A stretch of DNA of 64,000 bases from Clostridia bacterium (lineage in GTDB: Bacteria > Bacillota > Clostridia > Oscillospirales > Acutalibacteraceae): positions 1 to 64,000 of the forward strand of contig CAAFXS010000076.1 of the NCBI GenBank assembly GCA_900767025.1, written 5' to 3'. The notes under the pieces were generated by a model. It did not search any database, was not told the origin of the DNA, and saw only the letters and a program-made list of their open reading frames with translations. Made by a program: the position numbers and the translations under genes. Below are positions 25,219 to 33,197 of the stretch, one piece after another (position 1 is the stretch's first letter; every line of letters begins with the position of its first letter).

Positions 25219-28200
25219 TTATTTCAGCAAATCTATTTCCTGTTCAAATAATCCTGTAATTGATTGATTAATAAGCTTTACAGATTTATATCCCGACTGT
25301 ATTTTATTGCTTATTGTAGTTACTCCGCTGTTTTTTGCCTCTCCGATTGCAGTTAAATCACCGCTTAATACATTTGCGTGAAGAATGTTTATTATCTGCA
25401 TTAGGGTATAACATTGTTCATAAAGTGACAGATTTGTAAACCTATCACGCTTGCTTACTAATGTATTTCCTATTTTACCGAATTTAGCTTTAAAGACAGT
25501 GTCAGTCATTTTGCGTGATAAGGCATCGTACAAATCCAAGTTGTCCTCTGCCGTAATTTCGTCAAATGAGGTTATCTCCTTTTCTCTTCGCAATTCAGTG
25601 CATTTTGCAAGATAATTTGAAATCTTCTTTATATACTTTTCCTGACTTTGATTTATAACAAGCTGAACAGCAGGCTTACAGCCAATTACTGCACCACCAT
25701 TTTTCTTGCTACTAATATGCATTCTAAATCCGTCAATACTGATAAGTGCATTATACTTAACACAGGGAATAATAATTTTCACCTCATCAACGCCAAGCCT
25801 TTCTGCCATAAAGGCTTCCGGATTTTCTCTATATTCTTTTTCAATATACAAATCGACCGGCTCGAAGGAACGAACGTAATTACCTTTCTTGTCCTTGTAT
25901 TCAACAAAAGCAAAATATGCTGATGATGGTCTGTTATATCCACCGTATTTATCAATATCCATCTTCTTTTTGCGCGGAACCTGACCTAATCCTTTTTTCA
26001 AAGGCATTTGGTCAAACAAGCCTCCGGACTGCTTGAAGGAATATCGTGTAAAACGAATATTATTTTTCGCCATTGTTGATTTAACGGTTTTAAGAGATTC
26101 ATCATTTTCCGTAACCCATGCGCCTTTTGTTGAAAAGTCAAACATACGGTTCATACTCCATTTACCGCTTTGAATGTTGTTTATAAAGTATGCCTGCTTT
26201 GACTTAACAGTATAAACATTTCCCACAACGATATTAAGATAAGCATCCTTTGCATGATGAAAATCGTTAACATCACGGCTTTTAAGCATATCAAAATCCC
26301 TTCTGAAATCGGATGCAAGTCCTGATTTTATATATTCAACATCGGTATCGGGATAACGCTTTTTCAGCAGTTGTGCAACTGCCTTTGTTGATTGACGGGT
26401 TTCAACCAGCTGTCTTGAAACGAATGATGAAAGCTCCTCATCGGTCAATGGGGTGTTCCTTGTCAGCCTTTCAAATTTTTTCTTGCTTATAAGCTCCTTT
26501 GAAAGCAATGTTTTCCAAAACGGAGTCATATTGTTTCTTATTTCATTGCTTAACGGATAAATATTTCCTTTTACCTCATTAGCGGTTTTTAAGACAAGAA
26601 CTCTGTTGTCAAGGCTGTCATCTTTTATTTTAGATTGAGGGAATATGTGGTCAATATCATATATGTTTCTGTTGTAAATCTCGTCTATTGAAATAGGCTT
26701 TCCTGTATACATACACCTGCCGAACTGAGTGTAATAAAGATATAATGAATCCCTTCTGAGTTCATTTTCATCAGTATTACACAACTGCTCATATAATTCT
26801 TTTTCCTCGTTTTTACAGAATTTATAAAGGTCCAAAAGTCTTTGCTTTCTTGATACCGTCCTTTTCTTTTCTCCCTCAAACCTGGCAACCTCAAGAAATA
26901 CTTTTTTCGGCGCACAGCCTTGGATTTTTACTATTTCCTCCATTATCTGCATAGCTTGGTAAATAGGACGCTTAATTTTAGGAGAAACATACAGGTCGTC
27001 GACCTCACGCTTTAAAGAGGTAAATTCAACTGTCTCGTTTTCTTTTTCGATATTCTCCCCAAAGTCGTAATTACCGCCTAATAACTGCATCAGGTTATCA
27101 TTTGTTTCCCATAAGGCGTGAATAATATTTGTGTACTCCCCTGTTGATGGTAAAACAGCATTGATACCGGTTAAAACCTTTTTGGAAAGGCGTCCCCAGC
27201 CTGAATACTTAAACTTTGATATTTTTTGAATTTCCTCATTTGAAAGCCTGTCCCCGTACTTTTTCAGCAATCGGTTTTTAAGTAGCTTTTTATCATCTCC
27301 GAAAATTGTAACTGCCTTTATTATTTCTTCCTTATCGGAATAGGGCAAATCAACAAATTCCAAATCCTTGAAGGATTTAAGATTGCTTTTGAAATCGCCG
27401 TCAATACCTGTTAATTCAACATCTCTGTAGCCGTTTGACGCCAAGTATTTTTTCAAAGCGGAAAAGGTTACTTTGTTCCTTTTTTCAAACAAATCCTTAT
27501 ATATGCTTTGCTTTAATTCAATGCTGATTTTTTCACCGTCAATTTTTAAGTTGTTAAGCTCGTTAAGTACCATATAAGCAGAGTACAAAAGTGAATTTTT
27601 AGGAATGACATCTTCTTTAGGCAGATAAGTGCACTTGCTTGTCAGGTTTTCAATAAATTTTTCAGCACTTTTATCAATATCCACAACCTTTTCAAAATTC
27701 CAAGGATATATTTTTTCATCTGTTCTGACAACCCAGCTCTTATCACTGTGACTGTTTAGCGGACCGACATAATACGGAACTTTGAAATTAAATATGTCAA
27801 TAATTTTTTCACTGACAGTTTTGCCATCTGCATCCGACACTGACAAAAACGGTAAATACTCCTTGGCGTTATTGAGAATAGCTTTTAATTCTTCTCTGTT
27901 TACCTGCATAGGTATTACGGAATTATCCTTTGTTACGGCCTTTGGCAAAAAGGAATCAGATGCTATTTCGTTATACATTTGCTGATATTTTTCTTCCATC
28001 GGTTCTTTCGGCAGCTGTTTCCTCAAAAATTCGCAGAACAATTCCTGTGAGCATTTTTTCATAACAGGTTGTTTGTTTGAATATCCCGAATAAGAAAGAT
28101 AGTTAGATGTTTTGTCATCATTTTTGTTGAAAATAAGATTATATTTTTCCGGGACATAAGCTTTTACATATTCTTTTAAAAGCTTTAGGTCACTTTTATG

Positions 28201-29157
28201 CTTGTTATATGTATCTACCTTTGCAAAGGAAATATATTTTCTTCCGTTTAATATATCGGCAAGCACAGCCCAATCGTAAACAGCTTTTATTTTTTCTACA
28301 AGTTCAAACTGTTCACCGTAAACACTTTCATAAACGGATTCTTTATCGTCATAACCGCCTTTAAAGGAAATACTTTTAGCCTCTGTGTCATTATATTCAT
28401 CTGTACCGAAAAGGTCGCTCGCCTTTGCAGTTCCCCCCGAAAGCAGGGTAACAATTGCAGTTTCAAAAGCATTTACTTTTTTGTTAAGGCAAAATTCTTT
28501 GATAAGTGAATCTTTTTTCTTTGTTGCAGTCAAAGAACTGTTTTTGAGAATACCTTCCACTGTTTTTGTGTCTGAACAGTAAAGCCCGTTTGAATCATAA
28601 TTATCTTTAACATAAATATTAAGTTCTTCCCAAATTTCAGGGAAATCAGAGCTGTCATTTTGCCCTAAATTATCACTGTCAAACAAAAAATGGCCCCTGT
28701 TTTTTATAATGTGACTTATTGCAAGATAAACAAGACGGACATCGTGTTCTTTTTTATTTTCAATAAGCTCTTTCCTTAAATGATATATTGTGGGATAATC
28801 AGCAAAGTAATCCCTGTCAGTGTAATCGGAGTCATTAAATATTGAATATTTTCCGTTTACGCTTTTGTCACTATCACAAAAAGCACTGTCATTCATTCTT
28901 TGAAAAAAAGCAATATCCTTTTTAGCAATTTCCTCGTTAAAAAGCATTTCAAGACAACTTTGCCTGAATTTACTTCTATCCAATCTGCGTCTTGCACCTC
29001 GGAATGCTCTTCTCTCAACAGCAGTTTCTCCGCTGTCTAAAAGACGAATTCCCCACATGGAATTTCCTTTGAATTTAGGAATATTGTATTTCTCGTCAGT
29101 AACTGCCCAACCTATTGAATCTGTTCCTAAATCCAAACCTACATAATAATTTTTCAT
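25219..29157 (-). CDS. cas9: CRISPR-associated endonuclease Cas9 (type II-A)
   Basis: 1312 aa from the ATG at 29157 (AAGGGG upstream; an in-frame extension to 29175 would enter the tracrRNA promoter). Catalytic residues are intact: RuvC-I Asp9 in VGLDLGTDSIGWAV, RuvC-II Glu756 in FLEVARFEG, HNH His837 in YDIDHIFPQSK, RuvC-III His967 and Asp971 in HHAKDAYLN. The arginine-rich bridge helix (RAFRGARRRLDRSKFRQ) follows RuvC-I. The C-terminal ~200 residues form the PAM-interacting region. It cuts dsDNA matched by the crRNA-tracrRNA duplex and also selects PAMs during adaptation. Its PAM cannot be read from sequence alone. Confidence 0.98.
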   Translation of the reverse strand: MKNYYVGLDLGTDSIGWAVTDEKYNIPKFKGNSMWGIRLLDSGETAVERRAFRGARRRLDRSKFRQSCLEMLFNEEIAKKDIAFFQRMNDSAFCDSDKSVNGKYSIFNDSDYTDRDYFADYPTIYHLRKELIENKKEHDVRLVYLAISHIIKNRGHFLFDSDNLGQNDSSDFPEIWEELNIYVKDNYDSNGLYCSDTKTVEGILKNSSLTATKKKDSLIKEFCLNKKVNAFETAIVTLLSGGTAKASDLFGTDEYNDTEAKSISFKGGYDDKESVYESVYGEQFELVEKIKAVYDWAVLADILNGRKYISFAKVDTYNKHKSDLKLLKEYVKAYVPEKYNLIFNKNDDKTSNYLSYSGYSNKQPVMKKCSQELFCEFLRKQLPKEPMEEKYQQMYNEIASDSFLPKAVTKDNSVIPMQVNREELKAILNNAKEYLPFLSVSDADGKTVSEKIIDIFNFKVPYYVGPLNSHSDKSWVVRTDEKIYPWNFEKVVDIDKSAEKFIENLTSKCTYLPKEDVIPKNSLLYSAYMVLNELNNLKIDGEKISIELKQSIYKDLFEKRNKVTFSALKKYLASNGYRDVELTGIDGDFKSNLKSFKDLEFVDLPYSDKEEIIKAVTIFGDDKKLLKNRLLKKYGDRLSNEEIQKISKFKYSGWGRLSKKVLTGINAVLPSTGEYTNIIHALWETNDNLMQLLGGNYDFGENIEKENETVEFTSLKREVDDLYVSPKIKRPIYQAMQIMEEIVKIQGCAPKKVFLEVARFEGEKKRTVSRKQRLLDLYKFCKNEEKELYEQLCNTDENELRRDSLYLYYTQFGRCMYTGKPISIDEIYNRNIYDIDHIFPQSKIKDDSLDNRVLVLKTANEVKGNIYPLSNEIRNNMTPFWKTLLSKELISKKKFERLTRNTPLTDEELSSFVSRQLVETRQSTKAVAQLLKKRYPDTDVEYIKSGLASDFRRDFDMLKSRDVNDFHHAKDAYLNIVVGNVYTVKSKQAYFINNIQSGKWSMNRMFDFSTKGAWVTENDESLKTVKSTMAKNNIRFTRYSFKQSGGLFDQMPLKKGLGQVPRKKKMDIDKYGGYNRPSSAYFAFVEYKDKKGNYVRSFEPVDLYIEKEYRENPEAFMAERLGVDEVKIIIPCVKYNALISIDGFRMHISSKKNGGAVIGCKPAVQLVINQSQEKYIKKISNYLAKCTELRREKEITSFDEITAEDNLDLYDALSRKMTDTVFKAKFGKIGNTLVSKRDRFTNLSLYEQCYTLMQIINILHANVLSGDLTAIGEAKNSGVTTISNKIQSGYKSVKLINQSITGLFEQEIDLLK

Positions 29158-29168
29158 AATTTTACCCC

Positions 29169-29197
29169 TTGACAAATATATTTTTTTGATTTATACT
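29169..29197 (+). promoter_or_regulatory. tracrRNA promoter
   Basis: TTGACA (29169-29174), 17 bp, TATACT (29192-29197) on the plus strand. It begins only 11 bp beyond the cas9 start codon and points away from it, so the cas9 leader and the tracrRNA promoter occupy the same DNA. Confidence 0.9.
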
Positions 29198-29203
29198 TAA
29201 GTC

Positions 29204-29322
29204 AATCTCAAAACTACCTTATGAGATTACACTACAAGTTCAAATAAAAATTTATTCAACCCGCCGTGAAAACGGCATCACAGTGTGTGAGCAAGGCCTA
29301 CATCAGTAGGTCTTATTTTTTT
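29204..29322 (+). ncRNA. tracrRNA
   Basis: About 119 nt. The anti-repeat at ~29213-29245 pairs with the crRNA repeat: CTACCTTATGAGATTACACTAC forms the upper stem of 20 or more pairs. AAGT then opposes GA as the bulge, and TCAAAT pairs with the 5' GTTTGA of the repeat as the lower stem. AAATAAAAATTTATTCAAC and a CCGCCGTGAAAACGGC stem follow as nexus region. It ends with the hairpin AGGCCTAC/GTAGGTCT (29294-29313) and a T7 tract (29316-29322). The architecture matches Enterococcus/Listeria-type II-A tracrRNAs. Confidence 0.93.
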
Positions 29323-29426
29323 GTTTTTTACCACTTAGGATACCCTAAGTTAAGAAAATTATACCAATTATTAAAAATACAGTAAAGTATATTTTGATAT
29401 AAGTACTGTTATAGGTACTATACGCA

Positions 29427-29676
29427 ATCCGCGAAACATCGGCAATTGAAAACATATACCCAACCTTTGACGGAATTGAACTGTATCTCAGCAAGGAAGA
29501 AAAGGCAGCAAGGCTTGGCTTTTCTCTAATCTCAAATCACGCATTTGTTGACGGTAATATGAGAATCGGAATTTACATTAGGCAATGACGAGGCTATCGA
29601 CCTTGGATTGTCGGTGGCAGACGGTACAGCCGATTATGATAAAATTCTAAATTGGATACACGGGCATAAGATATAA
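29427..29676 (+). pseudogene. Broken Doc/Fic-type toxin gene
   Basis: The plus strand reads in one frame IRETSAIENIYPTFDGIELY, LSKEEKAARLGFSLISNHAF and VDGNMRIGIYIRQ, then a stop. The next frame continues DEAIDLGLSVADGTADYDKILNWIHGHKI and a stop at 29676. HAFVDGNMR matches the Doc motif HxFx(D/N)GNKR with Lys replaced by Met. The conserved helix after RIG is missing, so both a deletion and a frameshift separate the parts, and the N-terminus is lost. It is a relic of a death-on-curing toxin from a toxin-antitoxin pair. Confidence 0.7.
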
Positions 29677-29772
29677 AGCAGTAACATCAGCTAATTTCTC
29701 GGCATTCGCCTTACTTAGTCCGAGTTCAAGTGAAAGCATTGTTTGCATTCTTCTGTACTGCGGTGTTTTTTC
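29647..29772 (-). pseudogene. Short coding remnant of unknown gene
   Basis: The minus strand has an open stretch reading EKTPQYRRMQTMLSLELGLS then KANAEKLADVTALY, without start or ribosome site and overlapping the Doc relic on the other strand. The amphipathic helical pattern looks like real protein sequence. It is too short to name. Confidence 0.25.
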
Positions 29773-29810
29773 AAATTATTCAAAAGTTTTTTGTTTTTAG
29801 ATTTGTTCCC

Positions 29811-30968
29811 TTAAACTATACTATACAAAACTTTATTTTTCATTTTTTGTGCATTCAGCAGACCTAAATCCGTGAATTTCAAAACAAAGGTTCGCACTGT
29901 TGCAAAGGCAGCATCTCCGAAATCCTTTTCAAGCTGTTTTGTTGTGAAGGTATCACCTGCGTATGCTGATAGCACAAATTGCCAAAGCTTTGCTTCTTTC
30001 TCCGTAATCTCACCTGACGAAAGTGCCAAGTTATACTTTTCAAGCGTATTTGACTTAACTGTGTTGTCTATCATTTTTTCATAAACATTTTGAATGAAAT
30101 AAATCAGAAACGGAGTGATGTCGATTACACCTGATAATTTATAATTTTCATCAACAAGCGTATAAGCATCATAATACTTCTTTCTGCTTTTTTCAACATA
30201 GCTTGAAAACGGAACAAACAGCGTGCTTTCATATCCCTTTTGAATTAAAAACCACATTTGAATTAGACGAGCCATACGACCGTTACCGTCAAAATAAGGA
30301 TGCAGATAAGCTATATAAAAATGAAGCATAGTAGCTTTGAGCAGGTCATTTATGCCGTCCTTTGCATTTGCAAACTCTACAAACGATTTCATATATTCAG
30401 GCAGCTTTTTATGGTCAATTCCACTATGCTCAACCTTGTCACTCATAACATAAACCGTATCGTGACGGTAATTATTTCCCTGCTTCAGCTTGCTTTCATC
30501 ATCAAGAAAATTGCCGATTGTCATCATATAAAGCTTATAAATATTCTCTTCGGTAATTTTGTTTTCCTTATGACTGATGAATTCAAAGCCCTGCTTCAAG
30601 CCGAAAATTCGGTTTTCCTCCTCGTTCTTCGGTGCAAGACCTTTCATAATATTGCGAACACTGTCCCTGTTGAAATCAATACTCTCAATAGCAGATGTTG
30701 CAACAATTTCCTCCTCCAAAGCCTTTGTACCGTAAGCAGAGCTTTGCGAGGTATAAAGCAGCTTTACAGCGTCTAAATTAACGCCTGTGCAGGAATTGAG
30801 ATACACAATACTGTTGCCCTTAAAATCGTTTATGGGCAATTTTTCATAATATGACGATTTCAATATTTCCATAAATTCGTCGAAATCATCGGGGTATTTG
30901 TATTTTATTTTTTTGAAATCAACAATGTTCTTATCCGAAAGCATTTTTGAAAATTTTATCGCGTCCAT
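29811..30968 (-). CDS. Fic family protein (AMP transferase fold)
   Basis: 385 aa. The Fic core contains HPYFDGNGRMARLIQ near residue 220, matching HxFx(D/E)GNGRxxR, so catalysis is expected. An N-terminal helix carries TSAIES (near 95), close to the inhibitory (S/T)xxxE(G/N) motif of class II Fic proteins with Ser at the last place. The C-terminal ~90 residues form a winged-helix-like segment (LSSGEITEKEAKLWQFVLS, KQLEKDFGDAAFATVRTFVL). It transfers AMP or another nucleotide to protein targets, or it acts as a regulator. It has its own promoter with repeated operator-like half sites. Confidence 0.9.
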   Translation of the reverse strand: MDAIKFSKMLSDKNIVDFKKIKYKYPDDFDEFMEILKSSYYEKLPINDFKGNSIVYLNSCTGVNLDAVKLLYTSQSSAYGTKALEEEIVATSAIESIDFNRDSVRNIMKGLAPKNEEENRIFGLKQGFEFISHKENKITEENIYKLYMMTIGNFLDDESKLKQGNNYRHDTVYVMSDKVEHSGIDHKKLPEYMKSFVEFANAKDGINDLLKATMLHFYIAYLHPYFDGNGRMARLIQMWFLIQKGYESTLFVPFSSYVEKSRKKYYDAYTLVDENYKLSGVIDITPFLIYFIQNVYEKMIDNTVKSNTLEKYNLALSSGEITEKEAKLWQFVLSAYAGDTFTTKQLEKDFGDAAFATVRTFVLKFTDLGLLNAQKMKNKVLYSIV

Positions 30969-30979
30969 TTAATCACCAA

Positions 30980-31036
30980 CTGATACTTATTGATACTAAC
31001 TAATATCAGTATATCCGTAAACTTATCTTTTGTCAA
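30980..31036 (-). promoter_or_regulatory. Promoter and operator-like repeats of the fic gene
   Basis: TTGACA (31031-31036), 17 bp, TATACT (31008-31013) on the minus strand. Directly downstream are three TGATA/TATCA half sites: CTGATA at 30980, TGATA at 30991 and TATCAG at 31004-31009, the last overlapping the -10. Such spacing suggests binding of a repressor, possibly the winged-helix part of the Fic protein itself. Confidence 0.6.
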
Positions 31037-31055
31037 CAAAATTTAATACAAAAAT

Positions 31056-31081
31056 GAGCTGTTCGGAAATTCCGAACAACT
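31056..31081 (-). terminator. Terminator after the small EF-hand-like gene
   Basis: Stem GAGTTGTTCGGAA/TTCCGAACAGCTC followed on the minus strand by ATTTTTGTATT, just after the 53-aa gene. Confidence 0.8.
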
Positions 31082-31092
31082 CAAAAGCAAAT

Positions 31093-31254
31093 TCAATCCT
31101 TGTTATTTTTGTTTTTCTCAAATTCTTCTGCCATTTCCATGTGGTAGGCATCTCTGCAAATTGTTTCAAAGCCGGTCAATTTGCCGTCTTTATTGCTGTC
31201 AAAAAACTTATCTCCAAACATTGCAAACGGAAATAAAAAGCTGTCATTTTTCAT
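31093..31254 (-). CDS. Small EF-hand-like protein (53 aa)
   Basis: The minus strand encodes MKNDSFLFPFAMFGDKFF, then DSNKDGKLTGFE, then a charged C-terminus ending EEFEKNKNNKD. GGAGG lies 8 nt before the ATG at 31254. DSNKDGKLTGFE fits the EF-hand loop D-x-N-x-D-G-x-L-x-x-x-E, so Ca2+ binding is plausible. It starts 12 bp after the upstream 205-aa gene and is followed by a terminator, so the two form a small operon. Function unknown. Confidence 0.7.
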   Translation of the reverse strand: MKNDSFLFPFAMFGDKFFDSNKDGKLTGFETICRDAYHMEMAEEFEKNKNNKD

Positions 31255-31266
31255 AATGAACCTCCG

Positions 31267-31884
31267 TTACATCATATCTTGAATATACTCATCCGCTTCG
31301 ATACAATAACCGTCTTCCTCGTGATCGTGGCTTTCGTGGTCCTCGTCAGGATAGTATGACACATCATCATAATCATCACGTATGTCAATGCGTTTTTCTT
31401 TTTTCTTTTCGGGCAACAAGGCGTCTGCTATATCAATAGCATCACATAATTGTTGTCCAAAGCTTCGTTTAGGCTTCCCTTCCGCTTTTTGTAAAGCAGT
31501 AAATAATTCTTTTGTGAGATTATTAGGAGCTTTACTGCATCTGTCTAAATACATATTTTGAACCGAAATAAATTGTTTCAGCTTTTTGTAAAAGAACTTA
31601 GCCATTATTTTTGCTGAAATTTCATCGCCGTTACTGCTTAAAATTAATCTGACAACAGTTGTTGAGCCATCCTCCCACAATCTAAACTCGCCTGTCCAAA
31701 CATTAACCCTTGCGCCAAATTCATTATGCAGCATGGGATTCCATTTTCCCACTACTGTTCTTTCCTTGTAATTATTTGAAAGGATAATGCCATAGCTTTC
31801 AAGAGTATCAACAACTGCCTTGTATGCATCAGCAAAACGAGCTTGAACTATAATTTTAAATATATATTTGTTGTCATTTTTCAT
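31267..31884 (-). CDS. Hypothetical protein, 205 aa
   Basis: Not recognised. From the ATG at 31884 (GAGG 9 nt upstream) it reads KYIFKIIVQARFADAYKAV and then a domain of alternating beta strands (GARVNVWTGEFRLWEDG, TTVVRLILSSNGDEI), followed by a helix ending KKLKQFISVQNMY. The last ~60 residues are very acidic with His-Asp runs (DEDHESHDHEEDGY), possibly metal binding. The first part recalls small beta-barrel DUFs found in Ruminococcaceae. It is co-transcribed with the EF-hand-like gene. Confidence 0.55.
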   Translation of the reverse strand: MKNDNKYIFKIIVQARFADAYKAVVDTLESYGIILSNNYKERTVVGKWNPMLHNEFGARVNVWTGEFRLWEDGSTTVVRLILSSNGDEISAKIMAKFFYKKLKQFISVQNMYLDRCSKAPNNLTKELFTALQKAEGKPKRSFGQQLCDAIDIADALLPEKKKEKRIDIRDDYDDVSYYPDEDHESHDHEEDGYCIEADEYIQDMM

Positions 31885-32136
31885 ACTTATCATCCTCATA
31901 GTTGAAGCATCCGTTTACTGTGTCATAACACGATGTGTATTCATCATAGCTTAAGATTATCATAAATATATTTCTTTGTAAATATTGCCCATCCCTGCAG
32001 TCCGTAAAACAGGACTTAACGCAATAGCCAATATGCACAAAATGCATGTTTCAAACCAGCCGTAAAAAAATTCTTACAGAAAACAGATAAAAAGCCGCAA
32101 TTTGCCACAACCGTATTGAAAAAATTTGATTTTATA

Positions 32137-32697
32137 TTATTTCAACCTTTTAATTTTATTGCCTTTGACCAAATATGCTTTCTTGGCAATGTCAATCATA
32201 GGCTCGTCAACCATATTGTCAGTATAAAATTCATCCACCGATTTATCCTTATACTGCTCAACAAATGTCTTTCGTTTGTTTTCTCTGAAATTGAGATATT
32301 CCACCTGCAAGGTATCACGATTTACAATAGAGCAGATACAGTTTTTTACACCAAGCCTTTGGCAAAGCTCGTCCATAATAAGATTAAGTGACGCTGTTAT
32401 AATAATGTCATCTTCCTGCGGTTTGTACCAGGATTTGATATTTTTAATATGCTTATCCCAAAACGCCTTTACCATTTCTTCCCTGTTGTCAAAGGCATGG
32501 AGATAATCATAAGCGTACTTTTTAACGGCATTTTCCAAATCCTCCATAGTTGTTTTACCCAGCTTATACTTAAACAGATTAAAAACAACAATGGGAACAT
32601 ATTTTGCTACCTTGGGATTATATTTTATGCTGAACAGATAAAAATGAAAAACACTTTCGCCGTTATATATTGTATTGTCAAAATCAAATGCTCTCAT
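32137..32697 (-). CDS. HAD-family phosphatase (SerB/IB-like)
   Basis: About 186 aa. MRAFDFDNTIYNGES contains the catalytic DxD (Asp-Phe-Asp) of haloacid dehalogenase hydrolases. Motif II appears as IIITASLNLI and a late VDEPMIDIAKKAYLVKGN contains the acidic motif IV region. A helical cap of ~70 residues follows motif I, as in the phosphoserine phosphatase-like IB group. I start at 32697, where motif I sits at the N-terminus as usual in this family; the in-frame extension to 32802 is likely leader. Substrate unknown. Confidence 0.82.
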   Translation of the reverse strand: MRAFDFDNTIYNGESVFHFYLFSIKYNPKVAKYVPIVVFNLFKYKLGKTTMEDLENAVKKYAYDYLHAFDNREEMVKAFWDKHIKNIKSWYKPQEDDIIITASLNLIMDELCQRLGVKNCICSIVNRDTLQVEYLNFRENKRKTFVEQYKDKSVDEFYTDNMVDEPMIDIAKKAYLVKGNKIKRLK

Positions 32698-32871
32698 AGT
32701 ATCAAACCGACTCTCATTTTCTATATTAAAATGATACAACATTATTATTAGATTTTCAATGACGAAAAAAGGTACATCAACCACACTTTTTTGTTGTATC
32801 AAAACTGTGATTATTTATAATTTTTTGTTAAAATTTTTCAATAGTAAAAAAGCATACGCATCACAAACTAT

Positions 32872-32923
32872 ATTTGCAAGTGTGAGAAATGATTGACTTT
32901 CAATCATTATTCACATTTGCAAT
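32872..32923 (+). promoter_or_regulatory. Large inverted repeat in the SASP leader
   Basis: Arms of about 24 nt, ATTTGCAAGTGTGAGAAATG and CATTATTCACATTTGCAAT extended by ATTGA/TCAAT, face each other around CTT with a few mismatches. It ends 23 bp before the SASP start codon. It could stabilise the spore mRNA or bind a regulator. Confidence 0.6.
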
Positions 32924-32946
32924 AAACAGTAAAAGAGGTGTTAAAA

Positions 32947-33135
32947 ATGGCAAACAAGAACGTAGTTCCTGAGGCTAAAGAAGCTCTTAACAGATTTAAG
33001 ATGGAAGCTGCTTCAGAGGTTGGTGTTAACCTTAAGCAGGGTTACAACGGTGACCTTACTTCCAAGCAGGCCGGTTCAGTAGGCGGTCAGATGGTTAAGA
33101 AAATGATTAAGGCTTATGAAGAGAGCATGAAATAA
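32947..33135 (+). CDS. Alpha/beta-type small acid-soluble spore protein
   Basis: 62 aa from the ATG at 32947, with AAGAGGTG 6 nt upstream; an ATG at 32938 overlaps that ribosome site. Family motifs are EALNRFKMEAASEVGVNL, with the GPR protease site around EAASE, and GDLTSKQAGSVGGQMVKKMI. Such proteins coat spore DNA, shift it to an A-like form and protect it from UV and heat. They are degraded at germination. It is direct evidence that the organism makes endospores. Confidence 0.96.
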   Translation: MANKNVVPEAKEALNRFKMEAASEVGVNLKQGYNGDLTSKQAGSVGGQMVKKMIKAYEESMK

Positions 33136-33162
33136 GCTTTTTGAATTTTAATCAAATTAAAA

Positions 33163-33192
33163 GGCGCAGGGTGAAACCTGCGCCGATTTTTT
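33163..33192 (+). terminator. Terminator between SASP and DUF3048 genes
   Basis: GGCGCAGG/CCTGCGCC with a 6-nt loop followed by six T. The A-run on the other side allows use from both strands. Confidence 0.85.
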
Positions 33193-33197
33193 ATATT

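Noticed and set aside
30300..30776. 158-aa plus-strand frame opposite the fic gene
   Set aside because: Shadow frame without start signals; the Fic motif lies on the other strand.
31030..31236. 68-aa plus-strand frame near the fic promoter
   Set aside because: It overlaps the promoter, the terminator and the better supported 53-aa minus-strand gene.
32821..32872. A sigma-G promoter for the SASP gene
   Set aside because: Only a weak -10-like CAAACTA was seen, with no matching -35 at the right distance.
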